Below, in pieces: positions 41,481 through 50,953 of a stretch of DNA of 64,000 nucleotides. Positions within the stretch are counted from its first letter, which is position 1. Each line of letters starts with the position of its first letter. The position numbers and the translations under genes are program-made. The stretch is from Streptomyces sp. 2131.1 (GTDB lineage Bacteria; Actinomycetota; Actinomycetes; Streptomycetales; Streptomycetaceae): positions 1,550,001 through 1,614,000 of the forward strand of contig NZ_FNSY01000001.1 in the NCBI RefSeq assembly GCF_900105515.1, written 5' to 3'. The notes below the pieces were generated by a model. The model was not told the origin of the DNA. It saw only the letters and a program-made list of their open reading frames with translations, and did not search any database.

Positions 41481-44024
41481 TCATGAGGTGACCCGCTCGG
41501 GCAGGCCGGGGGCGGCCTGGGCGTGGCCCGGTGCCGCCTTGAGGGTGAGGACCATGGTGAGGCCGCCGCCCGGGGTGTCCTCGGCGTCGAGCGTGCCGCC
41601 CATGGACTCGGCGAAGCCGCGGGCCACCGCGAGCCCGAGGCCGACGCCGGCACCGCGCGGGGCGTCCCCGTACCGCTGGAACGGCTCGAAGATGCGCTCC
41701 TTGCCCTCATCGGGGACGCCCCGGCCGCGGTCGGCGACCCGGAGTTCGACGCGGGCGCCGAGCGCGCTGGCCGCCACGGTGACGCGGTCGCCGTCGGGGC
41801 TGTACTTCACGGCGTTCTCCACGATGTTGGCGACGGCCCGCTCCAGGAGTCCGGGGTCGACGGCGACCATGGGCAGCGTCTCGGGGATGTCCAGGTCGAC
41901 GCTGTCCTCGGGGACGCCGCCCAGGGCCATGGGCACCACCTCGTCCAGGTCGATCTCGCGGATGAGCGGGGTGACGGTGCCGGTCTGGAGGCGGGACATG
42001 TCGAGAAGGTTGCCGACGAGGTGGTCGAGGCGGTCGGCGCCGTCCTCGATGGCCGCCAGGAGCTCCGCCTCGTCGTCCTCGGACCAGGCCACATCGTCGG
42101 AGCGCAGGGAGGAGACGGCGGCCTTGATCGCGGCGAGCGGGGTGCGCAGATCGTGGCTGACGGCGGCCAGGAGCGCGGTCCTGATGCGGTTGCCCTCGGC
42201 GAGTCTGCGGGCCTCCTCGGCCTCGTCGACCAGGCGCTGGCGGTCCAGGACGACGGCGGCCTGGGCGGCGAACGCGCCGAGCACCCGGCGGTCCTCGGCG
42301 GGCAGCACCCGGCCGGTCAGGGCCAGGGCCATGTGGTCGCCGACGGGCATGTCCACGTCAGCATCCTCGGGCCGGGCGGCCGGGGCCGGGCCGACGCTCC
42401 CGGCGCACGTCCAGGGGTCGACGTCGCTGCTCCGCTCCAGCAGGGCGACGGAGCCCATGCCGAAGGTCTCGCGGACCCGGTCCAGGAGCGCGTCGAGCGT
42501 GGTCTCGCCGCGGAGCACGCTGCCGGCCAGGAACGACAGGATCTCGGACTCCGCGCGCAGCCGGGCGGCCTGGTGGGTGCGGCGGGCGGCGAGGTCCACC
42601 ACCGAGGCCACCGCGACCGCCACCGCGAAGAAGATCACGATGGCGACGAAGTTCTCGGGATCCTGGACTGTGAGGGTGTGGGTGGGCGGGGTGAACCAGT
42701 AGTTCAGGAGCAGGGAGCCCGCGGCGGCCGCGGCGAGGGCGGGCAGCAGTCCGCCGATGAGGGCGGCGGCGACGGTCATGAAGAGGAAGAGCAGGACGTC
42801 GTTGGCGAGCCCGGGTCCCGACTCCAGCGCCTTGAGGAGCACCGCGAGGAGGACCGGGCCGCCCACGCCGGCCGCCCAGCCCCAGATGATGCGGGCCCGG
42901 CCGAGGCGGGCGCCGCGGGCGATGGGCAGGCCCCGGCCCTTGGCGACCTCGTCGTGGGTGACGATGTGGACGTCCAGGTCGGGTCCGGACTCGCGGGCGA
43001 CGGTGGCGCCGACGCCGGGGCCGTAGATGTACTGCCAGGTCTTGCGGCGGCTGGAGCCGAGGACGATCTGCGTGGCATTGACGCCCCGGGCGAACTCCAG
43101 GAGCGCCGAGGGTATGTCGTCGCCGATGACGTGGTGGAAGGTGCCGCCCAGGTCCTCGACGAGGGTGCGCTGGAGGGCCAGCTCCTTGGGCGAGGCCGAG
43201 GTCAGTCCGTCGCTGCGGGCGATGTAGACGGCGAGGATCTCGCTGCCGGAGCCCTTGGCCGCCATCCGGGCGGCGCGGCGGATGAGCGTGCGTCCCTCGG
43301 GGCCGCCGGTGAGGCCGACGACGATGCGTTCGCGGGCCTGCCAGGTGGTGCGGATGTTGTGCTCGCCCCGGTACTGCTGGAGGTATTCGTCGACCCGGTC
43401 GGCGACCCAGAGGAGGGCCAGCTCGCGCAGGGCGGTGAGGTTGCCGGGACGGAAGTAGTTGGAGAGGGACGCGTCGATCCGGTCCGGCTTGTAGATGTTG
43501 CCGTGGGCCATGCGGCGGCGCAGGGCCTGGGGCGACATGTCGACCAGTTCGAGCTGGTCGGCCCGGCGGACGACCTCGTCGGGCACGGTCTCGCGCTGTC
43601 GTACGCCGGTTATGGACTCGACGACGTCGCCGAGGGACTCCAGGTGCTGGATGTTGACGGTGGAGACGACGTCGATGCCGGCCTGGAGGAGTTCCTCGAC
43701 GTCCTGCCAGCGCTTGGCGTTGCGGGAGCCGGGGACATTGGTGTGGGCCAGCTCGTCGACCAGGGCGACGGCCGGGGCGCGCTCCAGGACGGCGTCGACG
43801 TCCATCTCCGTGAAGACGGCCCCGCGGTGCTCGATCTCGCGGCGCGGGACCGTTTCGAGGCCGTGCAGCATGGTCTCGGTGCGGGGCCGGTCGTGGTGCT
43901 CGACGAAGCCGACGACGCAGTCGGTGCCCCGCTCGACGCGCCGGTGCGCCTCGGAGAGCATCGCGTACGTCTTGCCGACGCCCGGTGCCGCACCGAGGTA
44001 GATCCGAAGTTTGCCGCGCGCCAT
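41481..44024 (-). CDS. kdpD: osmosensitive K+ channel histidine kinase KdpD
   Basis: An 847-residue sensor kinase with the full KdpD plan: an N-terminal domain with Walker A GAAPGVGKTYAML (residues 10-22) and DELAHTN; a USP-like domain (GLTGGPEGRTLIRRAARMAAKGSGSEILAVYIAR); four membrane helices around residues 395-500; a GAF-like domain; the H-box AVSHDLRTPLAAIKAAV; and HATPase with NIVENAVKYSP and GLGLAVARGFAES. Its start, ATG 44024, is 185 bp after the kdpC stop, so kdpDE may be read from kdp or from a local promoter. Confidence 0.93.
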   Translation of the reverse strand: MARGKLRIYLGAAPGVGKTYAMLSEAHRRVERGTDCVVGFVEHHDRPRTETMLHGLETVPRREIEHRGAVFTEMDVDAVLERAPAVALVDELAHTNVPGSRNAKRWQDVEELLQAGIDVVSTVNIQHLESLGDVVESITGVRQRETVPDEVVRRADQLELVDMSPQALRRRMAHGNIYKPDRIDASLSNYFRPGNLTALRELALLWVADRVDEYLQQYRGEHNIRTTWQARERIVVGLTGGPEGRTLIRRAARMAAKGSGSEILAVYIARSDGLTSASPKELALQRTLVEDLGGTFHHVIGDDIPSALLEFARGVNATQIVLGSSRRKTWQYIYGPGVGATVARESGPDLDVHIVTHDEVAKGRGLPIARGARLGRARIIWGWAAGVGGPVLLAVLLKALESGPGLANDVLLFLFMTVAAALIGGLLPALAAAAAGSLLLNYWFTPPTHTLTVQDPENFVAIVIFFAVAVAVASVVDLAARRTHQAARLRAESEILSFLAGSVLRGETTLDALLDRVRETFGMGSVALLERSSDVDPWTCAGSVGPAPAARPEDADVDMPVGDHMALALTGRVLPAEDRRVLGAFAAQAAVVLDRQRLVDEAEEARRLAEGNRIRTALLAAVSHDLRTPLAAIKAAVSSLRSDDVAWSEDDEAELLAAIEDGADRLDHLVGNLLDMSRLQTGTVTPLIREIDLDEVVPMALGGVPEDSVDLDIPETLPMVAVDPGLLERAVANIVENAVKYSPDGDRVTVAASALGARVELRVADRGRGVPDEGKERIFEPFQRYGDAPRGAGVGLGLAVARGFAESMGGTLDAEDTPGGGLTMVLTLKAAPGHAQAAPGLPERVTS

Positions 44025-44209
44025 GGCCCCATCGTCTTCCGAAACCCGTGGCCACCGCAGTGGCGGCCACGGTTCGAAAGTACCTGGTGAATTTCCGGCA
44101 TATCGGGTGGGGGGTAGGAAGGGGACGGGAATTGACGCAACCCTGATACGGCTCCCGGGCCGCCGGTCGGTGCTCGATGACGACGCCGTCGCCGGGCTCC
44201 GGGGCCCGG

Positions 44210-44863
44210 TCAGTTCGTCCCGGTCACCAGCTGCCGCAGCGCGATGTTGAGCTCCAGGACGTTGACGCGCGGTTCCCCGATGAAGCCGAGGAGGCGTCCG
44301 TCGGTGTGCCGCTCGACCAGCCGGGCGACCCGGCCGGCGTCGAGGTGGTTGCGCGCGGCGACACGGCGGACCTGGAGTTGCGCGTACTCCGGCGAGATGT
44401 CCGGGTCCAGGCCCGAGCCGGACGAGGTGACGGCGTCGGCGGGCACCCGGGCCGGGTCGACGGGGTGCCCGGGGACGGAGTTGTCCCGGACCACGGCCGC
44501 CTTGGCGGCGGTGACCCGGTGGATCAGCTCCGCGTTGCCGCCGGAGAGGTTGCTCGCGCCGGAGACGAGCAGCGCGTACTGGGTGTTGCGGCTGTTGGTG
44601 CCGAGGCCCTCGGAGGGGCGCGGCTGGAACCACTTGAGGTCCGGGGCGCCCCCCGGCAGGTCGTAGCGCTGCCCGATGAGGGACGAGCCGACGGCCCTGC
44701 CCTCCGCGGTGACCTCGGACCCGTGGGCGCGGTCCGGCATGAGCGCCTGGGCGGCTCCGGTGACCGCGAGCGGGTAGAGCACGCCGCAGACCAGGGTGAG
44801 GACGAGCAGGGCGCGCAGGGCGGCCCACAGGCGGCGGACGGGGTTGCGTACGGGTGTGTTCAT
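44210..44863 (-). CDS. kdpC: potassium-transporting ATPase subunit KdpC
   Basis: A 217-residue KdpC with one N-terminal membrane helix (AALRALLVLTLVCGVLYPLAVTGAAQAL) and an extracytoplasmic domain containing GSSLIGQ, WFQPRPS, NPDAVTSSGSGLDP-like text (here VPADAVTSSGSGLDPDISPEYAQLQVRRVA) and VNVLELNIALRQL. It stabilises the KdpFABC pump. The start is 6 bp after the kdpB stop, giving the usual FABC order. Confidence 0.95.
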   Translation of the reverse strand: MNTPVRNPVRRLWAALRALLVLTLVCGVLYPLAVTGAAQALMPDRAHGSEVTAEGRAVGSSLIGQRYDLPGGAPDLKWFQPRPSEGLGTNSRNTQYALLVSGASNLSGGNAELIHRVTAAKAAVVRDNSVPGHPVDPARVPADAVTSSGSGLDPDISPEYAQLQVRRVAARNHLDAGRVARLVERHTDGRLLGFIGEPRVNVLELNIALRQLVTGTN

Positions 44864-44869
44864 GGCGGA

Positions 44870-46954
44870 TCAGCCGATTCCGGGGACGAGGGAGAGGAGC
44901 AGGTCGATGAGCTTGATGCCGGCGAAGGGGGCGATCAGTCCGCCGACCCCGTAGACGGCGAGGTTGCGCCGGAGCAGGGACGCGGCGCCGCCGGGGCGGT
45001 AGCGGACTCCCCGGAGGGCGAGCGGGACGAGTGCGACGATGATCAGCGCGTTGAAGATCACGGCGGAGAGGATCGCGGTCCGCGGCGACGACAGGTCCAT
45101 GATGTTGAGCCGGTCCAGGCCCGGGTACACCGCGGCGAACATCGCGGGGATGATCGCGAAGTACTTGGCCACGTCGTTGGCCAGCGAGAACGTGGTCAGC
45201 GCCCCGCGTGTGATCAGGAGCTGCTTGCCGATCTCCACGATCTCGATGAGCTTGGTCGGGTCGGAGTCCAGGTCGACCATGTTCCCGGCCTCCTTGGCGG
45301 CCGAGGTCCCGGTGTTCATGGCCACGCCGACGTCGGCCTGGGCGAGCGCGGGGGCGTCGTTGGTGCCGTCGCCGGTCATCGCGACGAGCCCGCCGCCGGC
45401 CTGCTCCCGCTTGATGAGGGCCATCTTGTCCTCGGGGGTGGCCTCGGCGAGGAAGTCGTCGACACCGGCCTCCTCGGCGATGGACTTCGCGGTCAGCGGG
45501 TTGTCCCCGGTGATCATGACCGTGCGGATGCCCATCCGGCGCAGCTCGGCGAACCGTTCCGGCATGCCCTCCTTGACGACGTCCTTGAGGTGGACGACGC
45601 CCAGGACGCGCGCCCCGCGCCCGTCCTCCACCGCGACCAGCAGCGGGGTGCCGCCCGCCTTCGCGATGCCGTCGGTCAGCTCCCGCGCCTCGGCTGGGAC
45701 GGTGCCGCCGCGCTCCCTCACCCAGGCGGTGACCGCGCCGCTGGCGCCCTTGCGGACCTTGCGCCCGTCCACGTCCACGCCCGACATGCGGGTGCGGGCG
45801 GTGAAGGCGACCCAGGTGGCGCCGGACAGCTCGCCCGCGTGGCGTTCGCGCAGCCCGTACCGCTCCTTGGCGAGGACGACGACGGACCGGCCCTCGGGCG
45901 TCTCGTCGGCCAGCGAGGCGAGCTGGGCGGCGTCCGCCAGCTCCGCGCCGGTGACCCCGGGCAGCGGCAGCAGGTCGGTGGCCCGGCGGTTGCCGAGGGT
46001 GATGGTGCCGGTCTTGTCGAGCAGCAGCGTCGAGACGTCACCGGCCGCCTCGACGGCCCGGCCGGACATCGCGAGCACGTTGCGCTGGACGAGCCGGTCC
46101 ATGCCCGCGATGCCGATCGCGGAGAGCAGCGCGCCGATGGTGGTCGGGATGAGGCAGACCAGCAGCGCGGTGAGCACGATCACGGACTGCTCGTCGCCGG
46201 CGAACACGGCGAACGGCTGGAGGGTGACCACGGCGAGCAGGAAGACGATCGTGAGGGACGCCAGCAGTATGTTCAGGGCGATCTCGTTGGGCGTCTTCTG
46301 CCGGGCGGCGCCCTCGACCAGGGCGATCATGCGGTCGATGAAGGTCTCCCCGGGCTTGGTGGTGATCCGGATGACGATCCGGTCGGAGAGCACCTTCGTA
46401 CCGCCGGTGACGCCACTGCGGTCGCCGCCGGACTCGCGGATGACGGGTGCGGACTCCCCGGTCACCGCGGACTCGTCGACGCCGGCCACGCCGTCGACGA
46501 CGTCCCCGTCGCCCGGGACGATGTCGCCCGCCTCGCAGACCACCAGGTCGCCGACGCGCAGCTCGGTGCCCGGGACGCGTTCCTCGCGGTCCCCGGTGAG
46601 CCGGCGGGCGAGGGTGTCCGTCTTCGCCCGGCGCAGGGTGTCGGCCTGGGCCTTGCCGCGGCCCTCGGCGACCGCCTCCGCCAGATTGGCGAAGACCGTC
46701 GTCAGCCAGAGCCAGCCGGTGATCGCCCAGCCGAACCAGTCGCCGGGGTCGCGGGCGGCGAGGACGGTGGTGAAGACGGAACCGGCCAGCACCACGAACA
46801 TGACCGGTGAGGCGGCCATCGCCCGCGGGTGGAGCTTGCGCAGCGCCTCGGGCAGGGCGGCGAGCAGCGTCTTCGGGTCGAACAGCCCGGCGCCGGCGCG
46901 CGCCTGCCGCACGGGTGCGGTCATCGGGCCCTCCTGCTTTATACGAGTGGTCAT
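44870..46954 (-). CDS. kdpB: potassium-transporting P-type ATPase subunit KdpB
   Basis: A 694-residue P-type ATPase catalytic subunit. The phosphorylated Asp lies in [13 protein letters not shown] near residue 312; the TGES actuator loop is seen in [17 protein letters not shown], and the hinge motif in [25 protein letters not shown]. The Ser of TGES (inhibitory phosphorylation site in E. coli KdpB) is present. The ATG at 46954 overlaps the kdpA stop (ATGA), with a second in-frame ATG at 46924 as an alternative. The same frame continues upstream, antiparallel in reading to kdpA, but that part is not coding. Confidence 0.95.
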   Translation of the reverse strand: MTTRIKQEGPMTAPVRQARAGAGLFDPKTLLAALPEALRKLHPRAMAASPVMFVVLAGSVFTTVLAARDPGDWFGWAITGWLWLTTVFANLAEAVAEGRGKAQADTLRRAKTDTLARRLTGDREERVPGTELRVGDLVVCEAGDIVPGDGDVVDGVAGVDESAVTGESAPVIRESGGDRSGVTGGTKVLSDRIVIRITTKPGETFIDRMIALVEGAARQKTPNEIALNILLASLTIVFLLAVVTLQPFAVFAGDEQSVIVLTALLVCLIPTTIGALLSAIGIAGMDRLVQRNVLAMSGRAVEAAGDVSTLLLDKTGTITLGNRRATDLLPLPGVTGAELADAAQLASLADETPEGRSVVVLAKERYGLRERHAGELSGATWVAFTARTRMSGVDVDGRKVRKGASGAVTAWVRERGGTVPAEARELTDGIAKAGGTPLLVAVEDGRGARVLGVVHLKDVVKEGMPERFAELRRMGIRTVMITGDNPLTAKSIAEEAGVDDFLAEATPEDKMALIKREQAGGGLVAMTGDGTNDAPALAQADVGVAMNTGTSAAKEAGNMVDLDSDPTKLIEIVEIGKQLLITRGALTTFSLANDVAKYFAIIPAMFAAVYPGLDRLNIMDLSSPRTAILSAVIFNALIIVALVPLALRGVRYRPGGAASLLRRNLAVYGVGGLIAPFAGIKLIDLLLSLVPGIG

Positions 46955-48615
46955 GACGCCAGCCCCTCGGCCAGCGGGCCCAGGGCGAGGGCCGGGAAGT
47001 AGGTCAGGCCGGCGACGACCACGACGACCGCGGCCAGCAGTCCGCTGAACAGCGGGGTGTGGGTGGCGAGGGTGCCGGAGGTCGCGGGGACGGGCTTCTG
47101 CTCGGCCAGCGAGCCGGCCAGGGCCAGCACGAACACCATCGGCAGGAAGCGCCCGAGCAGCATCGCGAGCCCGATGGTGGTGTTGAACCACTGGGTGTCC
47201 GCGTTGAGCCCGGCGAACGCGGAGCCGTTGTTGTTGGCGCCCGAGGTGTACGCGTACAGGATCTCGGAGAAGCCGTGCGCCCCGGTGTTGGCCATGGAGT
47301 GGGGCGGGGTGGGCAGCGCGACGGCGACGGCGGTGAGGCCGAGTACCAGGGCGGGGGTGACCAGGAGGTAGCAGGCGGCGAGCCTGGTCTCGCGGGTGCC
47401 GATCTTCTTGCCGAGGTATTCGGGCGTGCGGCCGACCATCAACCCGGCGATGAACACCGCGATGAGGGCCATGATCAGCATGCCGTAGAGGCCGGAGCCG
47501 ACGCCGCCGGGTGCGATCTCGCCCAGTTGCATGCCGAGCAGCGTGATGCCGCCGCCGAGGCCGGTGAACGAGGAGTGGAAGGAGTTCACCGCGCCGGTCG
47601 AGGTGAGCGTGGTGGCCACGGCGAACAGCGACGATCCGCCGATCCCGAACCGCGTCTCCTTGCCCTCCGTCGCCCCGCCCGCGATCTCGAACGCGGACCC
47701 CTGGTGCGCGGTCTCGGTCCACATCATCAGCGCGGAGAAGCCGAGCCAGAAGACGAGCATGGTGGCGAGGAGCGCGTAACCCTGCCGGACCGAGCCCACC
47801 ATGCGCCCGAAGGTGCGGGTCAGGGCGAACGGGATGACGAGGATCAGGAAGATCTCGAAGAGGTTGGACAGGCCGGTCGGGTTCTCGAAGGGGTGCGCCG
47901 AGTTGGCGTTGAAGTAGCCACCGCCGTTGGTGCCCAGCTCCTTGATGGCCTCCTGGGAGGCCACCGCGCCGCCGTTCCACTGCTGCGTACCGCCCGTGAA
48001 CTGCCCGACCTGGTGGATGCCGGAGAAGTTCTGTATCGCCCCGCAGGCGACGAGGAAGAGGGCGGCGATCACGGAGAGCGGCAGCAGGATGCGTACGGTG
48101 CCGCGCACCAGGTCGCACCAGAAGTTCCCGAGCTCCCCGGTGCGGGAAGCGGCGAAGCCCCGTACGAGGGCGACGGCGACGGCCATGCCGACGGCGGCCG
48201 AGAGGAAGTTCTGCACGGCGAGGCCGCCGGTCTGCACGACGTGGCCCATGACCTGCTCGCCGGCGTACGACTGCCAGTTGGTGTTCGCGACGAACGAGGC
48301 GGCCGTGTCGAAGGCCTGGTCCGGGCTGATCGAGGAGAAGCCGAGCGAGCCCGGCAGGGCGCCCTGGAGCCGTTGCAGCAGGTACAGGAAGAGGACGCTC
48401 ACGGCGGAGAAGGCGAGGACGCCGCGCAGGTAGGCGGCCCGGCGCATCTGGGCGCCGGGGTCGGCGCCGATGGCCCGGTAGATCCACTTCTCGGCCCGCA
48501 GATGGCGGGGCGAGGTGTAGACGCGGACCATGTGGTCACCGAGCGGTCGGTACGCCAGCCCCAGCGCCACCACGAGCGCGAGGAGCTGGAGCACACCGGA
48601 GAGGACGGGGCTCAT
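46951..48615 (-). CDS. kdpA: potassium-transporting ATPase subunit KdpA
   Basis: A 554-residue K+-selective membrane subunit of the superfamily of K+ transporters, with repeated P-loops ([86 protein letters not shown]). The conserved filter glycines are present, so a functional selectivity filter is expected. It starts 7 bp after the kdpF stop and its stop overlaps the kdpB ATG. Confidence 0.95.
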   Translation of the reverse strand: MSPVLSGVLQLLALVVALGLAYRPLGDHMVRVYTSPRHLRAEKWIYRAIGADPGAQMRRAAYLRGVLAFSAVSVLFLYLLQRLQGALPGSLGFSSISPDQAFDTAASFVANTNWQSYAGEQVMGHVVQTGGLAVQNFLSAAVGMAVAVALVRGFAASRTGELGNFWCDLVRGTVRILLPLSVIAALFLVACGAIQNFSGIHQVGQFTGGTQQWNGGAVASQEAIKELGTNGGGYFNANSAHPFENPTGLSNLFEIFLILVIPFALTRTFGRMVGSVRQGYALLATMLVFWLGFSALMMWTETAHQGSAFEIAGGATEGKETRFGIGGSSLFAVATTLTSTGAVNSFHSSFTGLGGGITLLGMQLGEIAPGGVGSGLYGMLIMALIAVFIAGLMVGRTPEYLGKKIGTRETRLAACYLLVTPALVLGLTAVAVALPTPPHSMANTGAHGFSEILYAYTSGANNNGSAFAGLNADTQWFNTTIGLAMLLGRFLPMVFVLALAGSLAEQKPVPATSGTLATHTPLFSGLLAAVVVVVAGLTYFPALALGPLAEGLAS

Positions 48616-48622
48616 GTCGGGC

Positions 48623-48712
48623 TCAGAACCTCTCCGGGAAGAGGAGGGCGAGAAGGAGGTAGCCCAGCAGGGCGGCGGCCACGACGAGGCCGGCCACGTT
48701 GTCCGCGGTCAC
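48623..48712 (-). CDS. kdpF: potassium-transporting ATPase subunit KdpF
   Basis: A 29-residue single-helix membrane peptide ([24 protein letters not shown]) that matches KdpF in length, in hydrophobicity and in the closing YLLxALLxPERF pattern; it stabilises the Kdp complex. The GTG start at 48712 overlaps the stop of the 27-residue peptide gene (GTGA at 48709-48712), so translation is coupled from upstream. Confidence 0.9.
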   Translation of the reverse strand: MTADNVAGLVVAAALLGYLLLALLFPERF

Positions 48713-48792
48713 AGCTTCGCCACCCCCTTGGCGACGAGAGCCACCAGCGCGAAGACCGCGATCGTGGTGACGACGAAGGCCAGATCGGCCAT
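48709..48792 (-). CDS. 27-residue membrane peptide upstream of kdpF
   Basis: A very short gene: M-A-D-L-A-F-V-V-T-T-I-A-V-F-A-L-V-A-L-V then AKGVAKL. It has one membrane helix (residues 4-21) and a basic C-terminus. The ATG at 48792 has AGGAG 6 bp upstream, and the stop overlaps the GTG of kdpF. This architecture, first gene of the kdp message with coupled start of kdpF, argues that it is real. It could be a Kdp accessory peptide or a translational regulator of kdpF. I do not know a named family. Confidence 0.75.
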   Translation of the reverse strand: MADLAFVVTTIAVFALVALVAKGVAKL

Positions 48793-48908
48793 CGGATGCT
48801 CCTGGATGAGGTGTCGATGAATCGGACCTCATGAGCAAACCGCCCACCGGCACCGCCGTGACCTGCGTTGATGCCTCTCTTACGGGACTGGGGCCGGCCT
48901 TGACGGCG

Positions 48909-48941
48909 CCTGTACGCCCCCGATACGCGCCCTGTACGCGC
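48909..48941 (-). promoter_or_regulatory. three 11-bp direct repeats before kdp (likely KdpE site)
   Basis: Three adjacent 11-mers on the plus strand, CCTGTACGCCC, CCGATACGCGC and CCTGTACGCGC, repeat with exactly one helical turn spacing. OmpR-family regulators bind direct repeats with about 11-bp spacing, and KdpE is encoded in the same locus. The array lies 117-149 bp upstream of the first kdp start codon, just upstream of a possible -35 region. No consensus for Streptomyces KdpE is known to me, so the link is inferred. Confidence 0.65.
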
Positions 48942-48956
48942 CGGTGCGCGCAAAAA

Positions 48957-48998
48957 GCCGGTGGGCCGTACCCCGGGAAAGGGGTACGGCCCACCGGC
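48957..48998 (-). terminator. rho-independent terminator with U-tract after the DUF3710 gene
   Basis: An 18-bp perfect stem (48957-48974 with 48981-48998, loop GGGAAA) lies 19 bp past the stop of the minus-strand gene at 49018, and on the minus strand it is followed directly by TTTTTGC. This is a textbook intrinsic terminator, unusual in being U-rich in such GC-rich DNA. It insulates kdp from the dut operon. Confidence 0.9.
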
Positions 48999-49017
48999 CG
49001 GTGTCAGCGGGTGCGGG

Positions 49018-49776
49018 TCAGCGCACCTCGGTGATCTCGGGACCGCGCTGGAGACCGGCCATGCCGCCGGAGAACCGCGATCCCTCCTGCTCCTCCTGCT
49101 GCACGCCCTCGGGAACCATCTGGGCGTCGTTGGGGAGCTTGAGGACGATCGGGTCGCGCGGGGCCATCGGGCCCTCGCCGCGGACGACCACGGTGTCCCG
49201 GAAGACCGTCTCCAGAAGGCCGGCGGCCTCCGGCTGGACGGCGCCCTGGCCGGAGATCACACCGCGCAGGAACCAGCGCGGGCCGTCGACGCCGACGAAG
49301 CGCACCAGCTGCACGCCGTTCGTCCCGTCGGGCAGCTGTACGGGGACCTGCGCGCGCAGCTCCCAGCCCAGCGGGCCCTCGACCTCGTCGATGATGCCGC
49401 CCTGCTGGGTGATACCGGAGGCGATCTCCTCGCGGACCTCGCCCCAGATGCCCTCCTTCTTGGGGGCGGCGAAGGCCTGGAGCTGGACCGCGCTGTCGCG
49501 GAGCACGACGGTGGCCGCGACGATCGCGTCACCGGCGACCTCTACGCGCAGCTCCATGCCCTCGACGCCGGGCACGAAGATGCCGCCCAGGTCGACCCGG
49601 CCGTCGCCGGGCTGGGACACCTCGCTGATGTCCCAGGGACCGTCCGGGCGCGGAGCCGGCGGAAGGTTCGTCCGGCGCGGCTCGCTCTCGGTCTGCTCGT
49701 CGACGACCTGCTCGGCCTCGCGCGCCTCGTCCGCCGTGTCATCGGCGGAACCACTGTTCTTGCGACGTCCGAACAC
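49018..49776 (-). CDS. DUF3710 family protein
   Basis: A 252-residue protein of the DUF3710 family (Rv2696c in mycobacteria, from memory). The first 55 residues are charged and disordered (FGRRKNSGSADDTADEAREAEQ). The folded part begins PWDISEV and continues through VDLGGIFVPGVEGMELRVEVAG, the family core. The function is unknown. The GTG start at 49776 abuts the dut stop (49778), so it is cotranscribed with dut and the thioesterase gene. A U-rich terminator follows. Confidence 0.85.
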   Translation of the reverse strand: MFGRRKNSGSADDTADEAREAEQVVDEQTESEPRRTNLPPAPRPDGPWDISEVSQPGDGRVDLGGIFVPGVEGMELRVEVAGDAIVAATVVLRDSAVQLQAFAAPKKEGIWGEVREEIASGITQQGGIIDEVEGPLGWELRAQVPVQLPDGTNGVQLVRFVGVDGPRWFLRGVISGQGAVQPEAAGLLETVFRDTVVVRGEGPMAPRDPIVLKLPNDAQMVPEGVQQEEQEGSRFSGGMAGLQRGPEITEVR

Positions 49777-49777
49777 G

Positions 49778-50311
49778 TCACTGTCCTTCCCGGTCGGATT
49801 CGACCGAAGCGTAGCTGTTCCCGCCCTGGGGAACCCCGCCCCGGACGCCATCAACATCAACGGCGGAATGACCGCCGGTGGACCCGAAGCCCCCCTCGGC
49901 CCGCGCCGAGCCGGGAAGCTCCGACACCTCGTGGAAGCGCACCTTCTCGACCTGCTGCACGACCAGTTGGGCAATCCGGTCGAACCGCTCGAACCGCACG
50001 GACTCGCGCGGGTCGAGATTGATGACGATCACCTTGATCTCTCCACGGTACCCGGCATCGACCGTCCCCGGGGCATTCACCAGGGCGACTCCGCAGCGGG
50101 CGGCGAGACCGGATCGTGGGTGCACGAACGCGGCGTACCCGTCGGGCAGGGCGATCGAAACCCCGGTCGGCAGTACGGCCCGCTCCCCCGGCGCCAGCTC
50201 GGCGGCCTCGGTCGTCACGAGGTCGGCGCCGGCGTCACCGGGGTGCCCGCAGGCGGGGATCGGCACGTCCGGGTCGACCCGGCGGATCAGGACGTCGACG
50301 GGATGGCGCAT
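49778..50311 (-). CDS. dut: dUTP diphosphatase
   Basis: A 177-residue trimeric dUTPase hydrolysing dUTP to dUMP and PPi, keeping uracil out of DNA. The five motifs are visible: GDAGADL (1), PRSGLA (2), GTVDAGYRGEI with the catalytic Asp (3), RIAQLVV (4) and GFGSTGG (5, the arm that closes the active site). A 20-residue tail after motif 5 is not conserved. The ATG overlaps the stop of the thioesterase gene at 50311 (TGATG). Confidence 0.95.
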   Translation of the reverse strand: MRHPVDVLIRRVDPDVPIPACGHPGDAGADLVTTEAAELAPGERAVLPTGVSIALPDGYAAFVHPRSGLAARCGVALVNAPGTVDAGYRGEIKVIVINLDPRESVRFERFDRIAQLVVQQVEKVRFHEVSELPGSARAEGGFGSTGGHSAVDVDGVRGGVPQGGNSYASVESDREGQ

Positions 50312-50895
50312 CAGGGGTTCACCTCGAAGGCACGGGCGCGCTTGACCTGGTCGGGGTCGGCCATGGCGGCCTGGATCTCGGCCGGCCGGCCGTTCTCGAT
50401 GAAGTGGTCGACCTTGACCTCGATGAACAGGGCGTCGGCGCGCACCGCCACCGGTCCGTCGGGGCCGCCGATCCGGCCGGTGGCCCGGGAGTAGAGCTTG
50501 CGCCCGTGCACGGCGGTGATCTCGGCGTCGAGGTACAGCACGGTGTCCACGGGAACGGGCCGCACGAAGTCGGTCTCCAGCCGTCCGGTCACCGCGATGA
50601 CCCGCAGCAGCCAGTTCAGCGAGCCGAGCGTCTCGTCCAGCGCGGTGGCCAGTACCCCGCCGTGCGCCAGGCCCGGGGCGCCCTGGTGGGCGGCCTTCAC
50701 GGTGAACTCGGCGGTGACCCGGACACCCTCCTCGGCGCGGGCCTGGAGGTGCAGCCCGTGGGGCTGTCCGGAGCCGCAGCCGAAGCAGTGTTCGTAGTGC
50801 GCGCCGAGGAGTTCGCCGGGGGCCGGGGCGTCGGGGTGCCGTACCGGTTTCACCGCGTCGGCCGGGGGCGTCAGAGCCGCAGATGTTCCACTCAC
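50311..50895 (-). CDS. PaaI-type hotdog thioesterase
   Basis: A 194-residue hotdog-fold acyl-CoA thioesterase. GLAHGGVLATALDETLGSLNWLLRV is the PaaI signature with the catalytic Asp/Glu region. YEHCFGCGSGQPHGLHL near residue 35 is a short Cys motif (CxxC) common in the actinobacterial group. The GTG at 50895 begins the conserved part. It is the first gene of the minus-strand thioesterase-dut-DUF3710 operon, divergent from the DUF3093 gene by 58 bp. Confidence 0.85.
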   Translation of the reverse strand: MSGTSAALTPPADAVKPVRHPDAPAPGELLGAHYEHCFGCGSGQPHGLHLQARAEEGVRVTAEFTVKAAHQGAPGLAHGGVLATALDETLGSLNWLLRVIAVTGRLETDFVRPVPVDTVLYLDAEITAVHGRKLYSRATGRIGGPDGPVAVRADALFIEVKVDHFIENGRPAEIQAAMADPDQVKRARAFEVNP

Positions 50896-50953
50896 AGGCG
50901 CAGACCTTACCCGCGCGGATCCCCGCCGGTCGCTCCGTGCCAAGCTTGGAGCC

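Noticed and set aside
46955..48487. Upstream continuation of the kdpB frame
   Set aside because: It is an out-of-frame reading of kdpA. KdpB begins at the ATG overlapping the kdpA stop.
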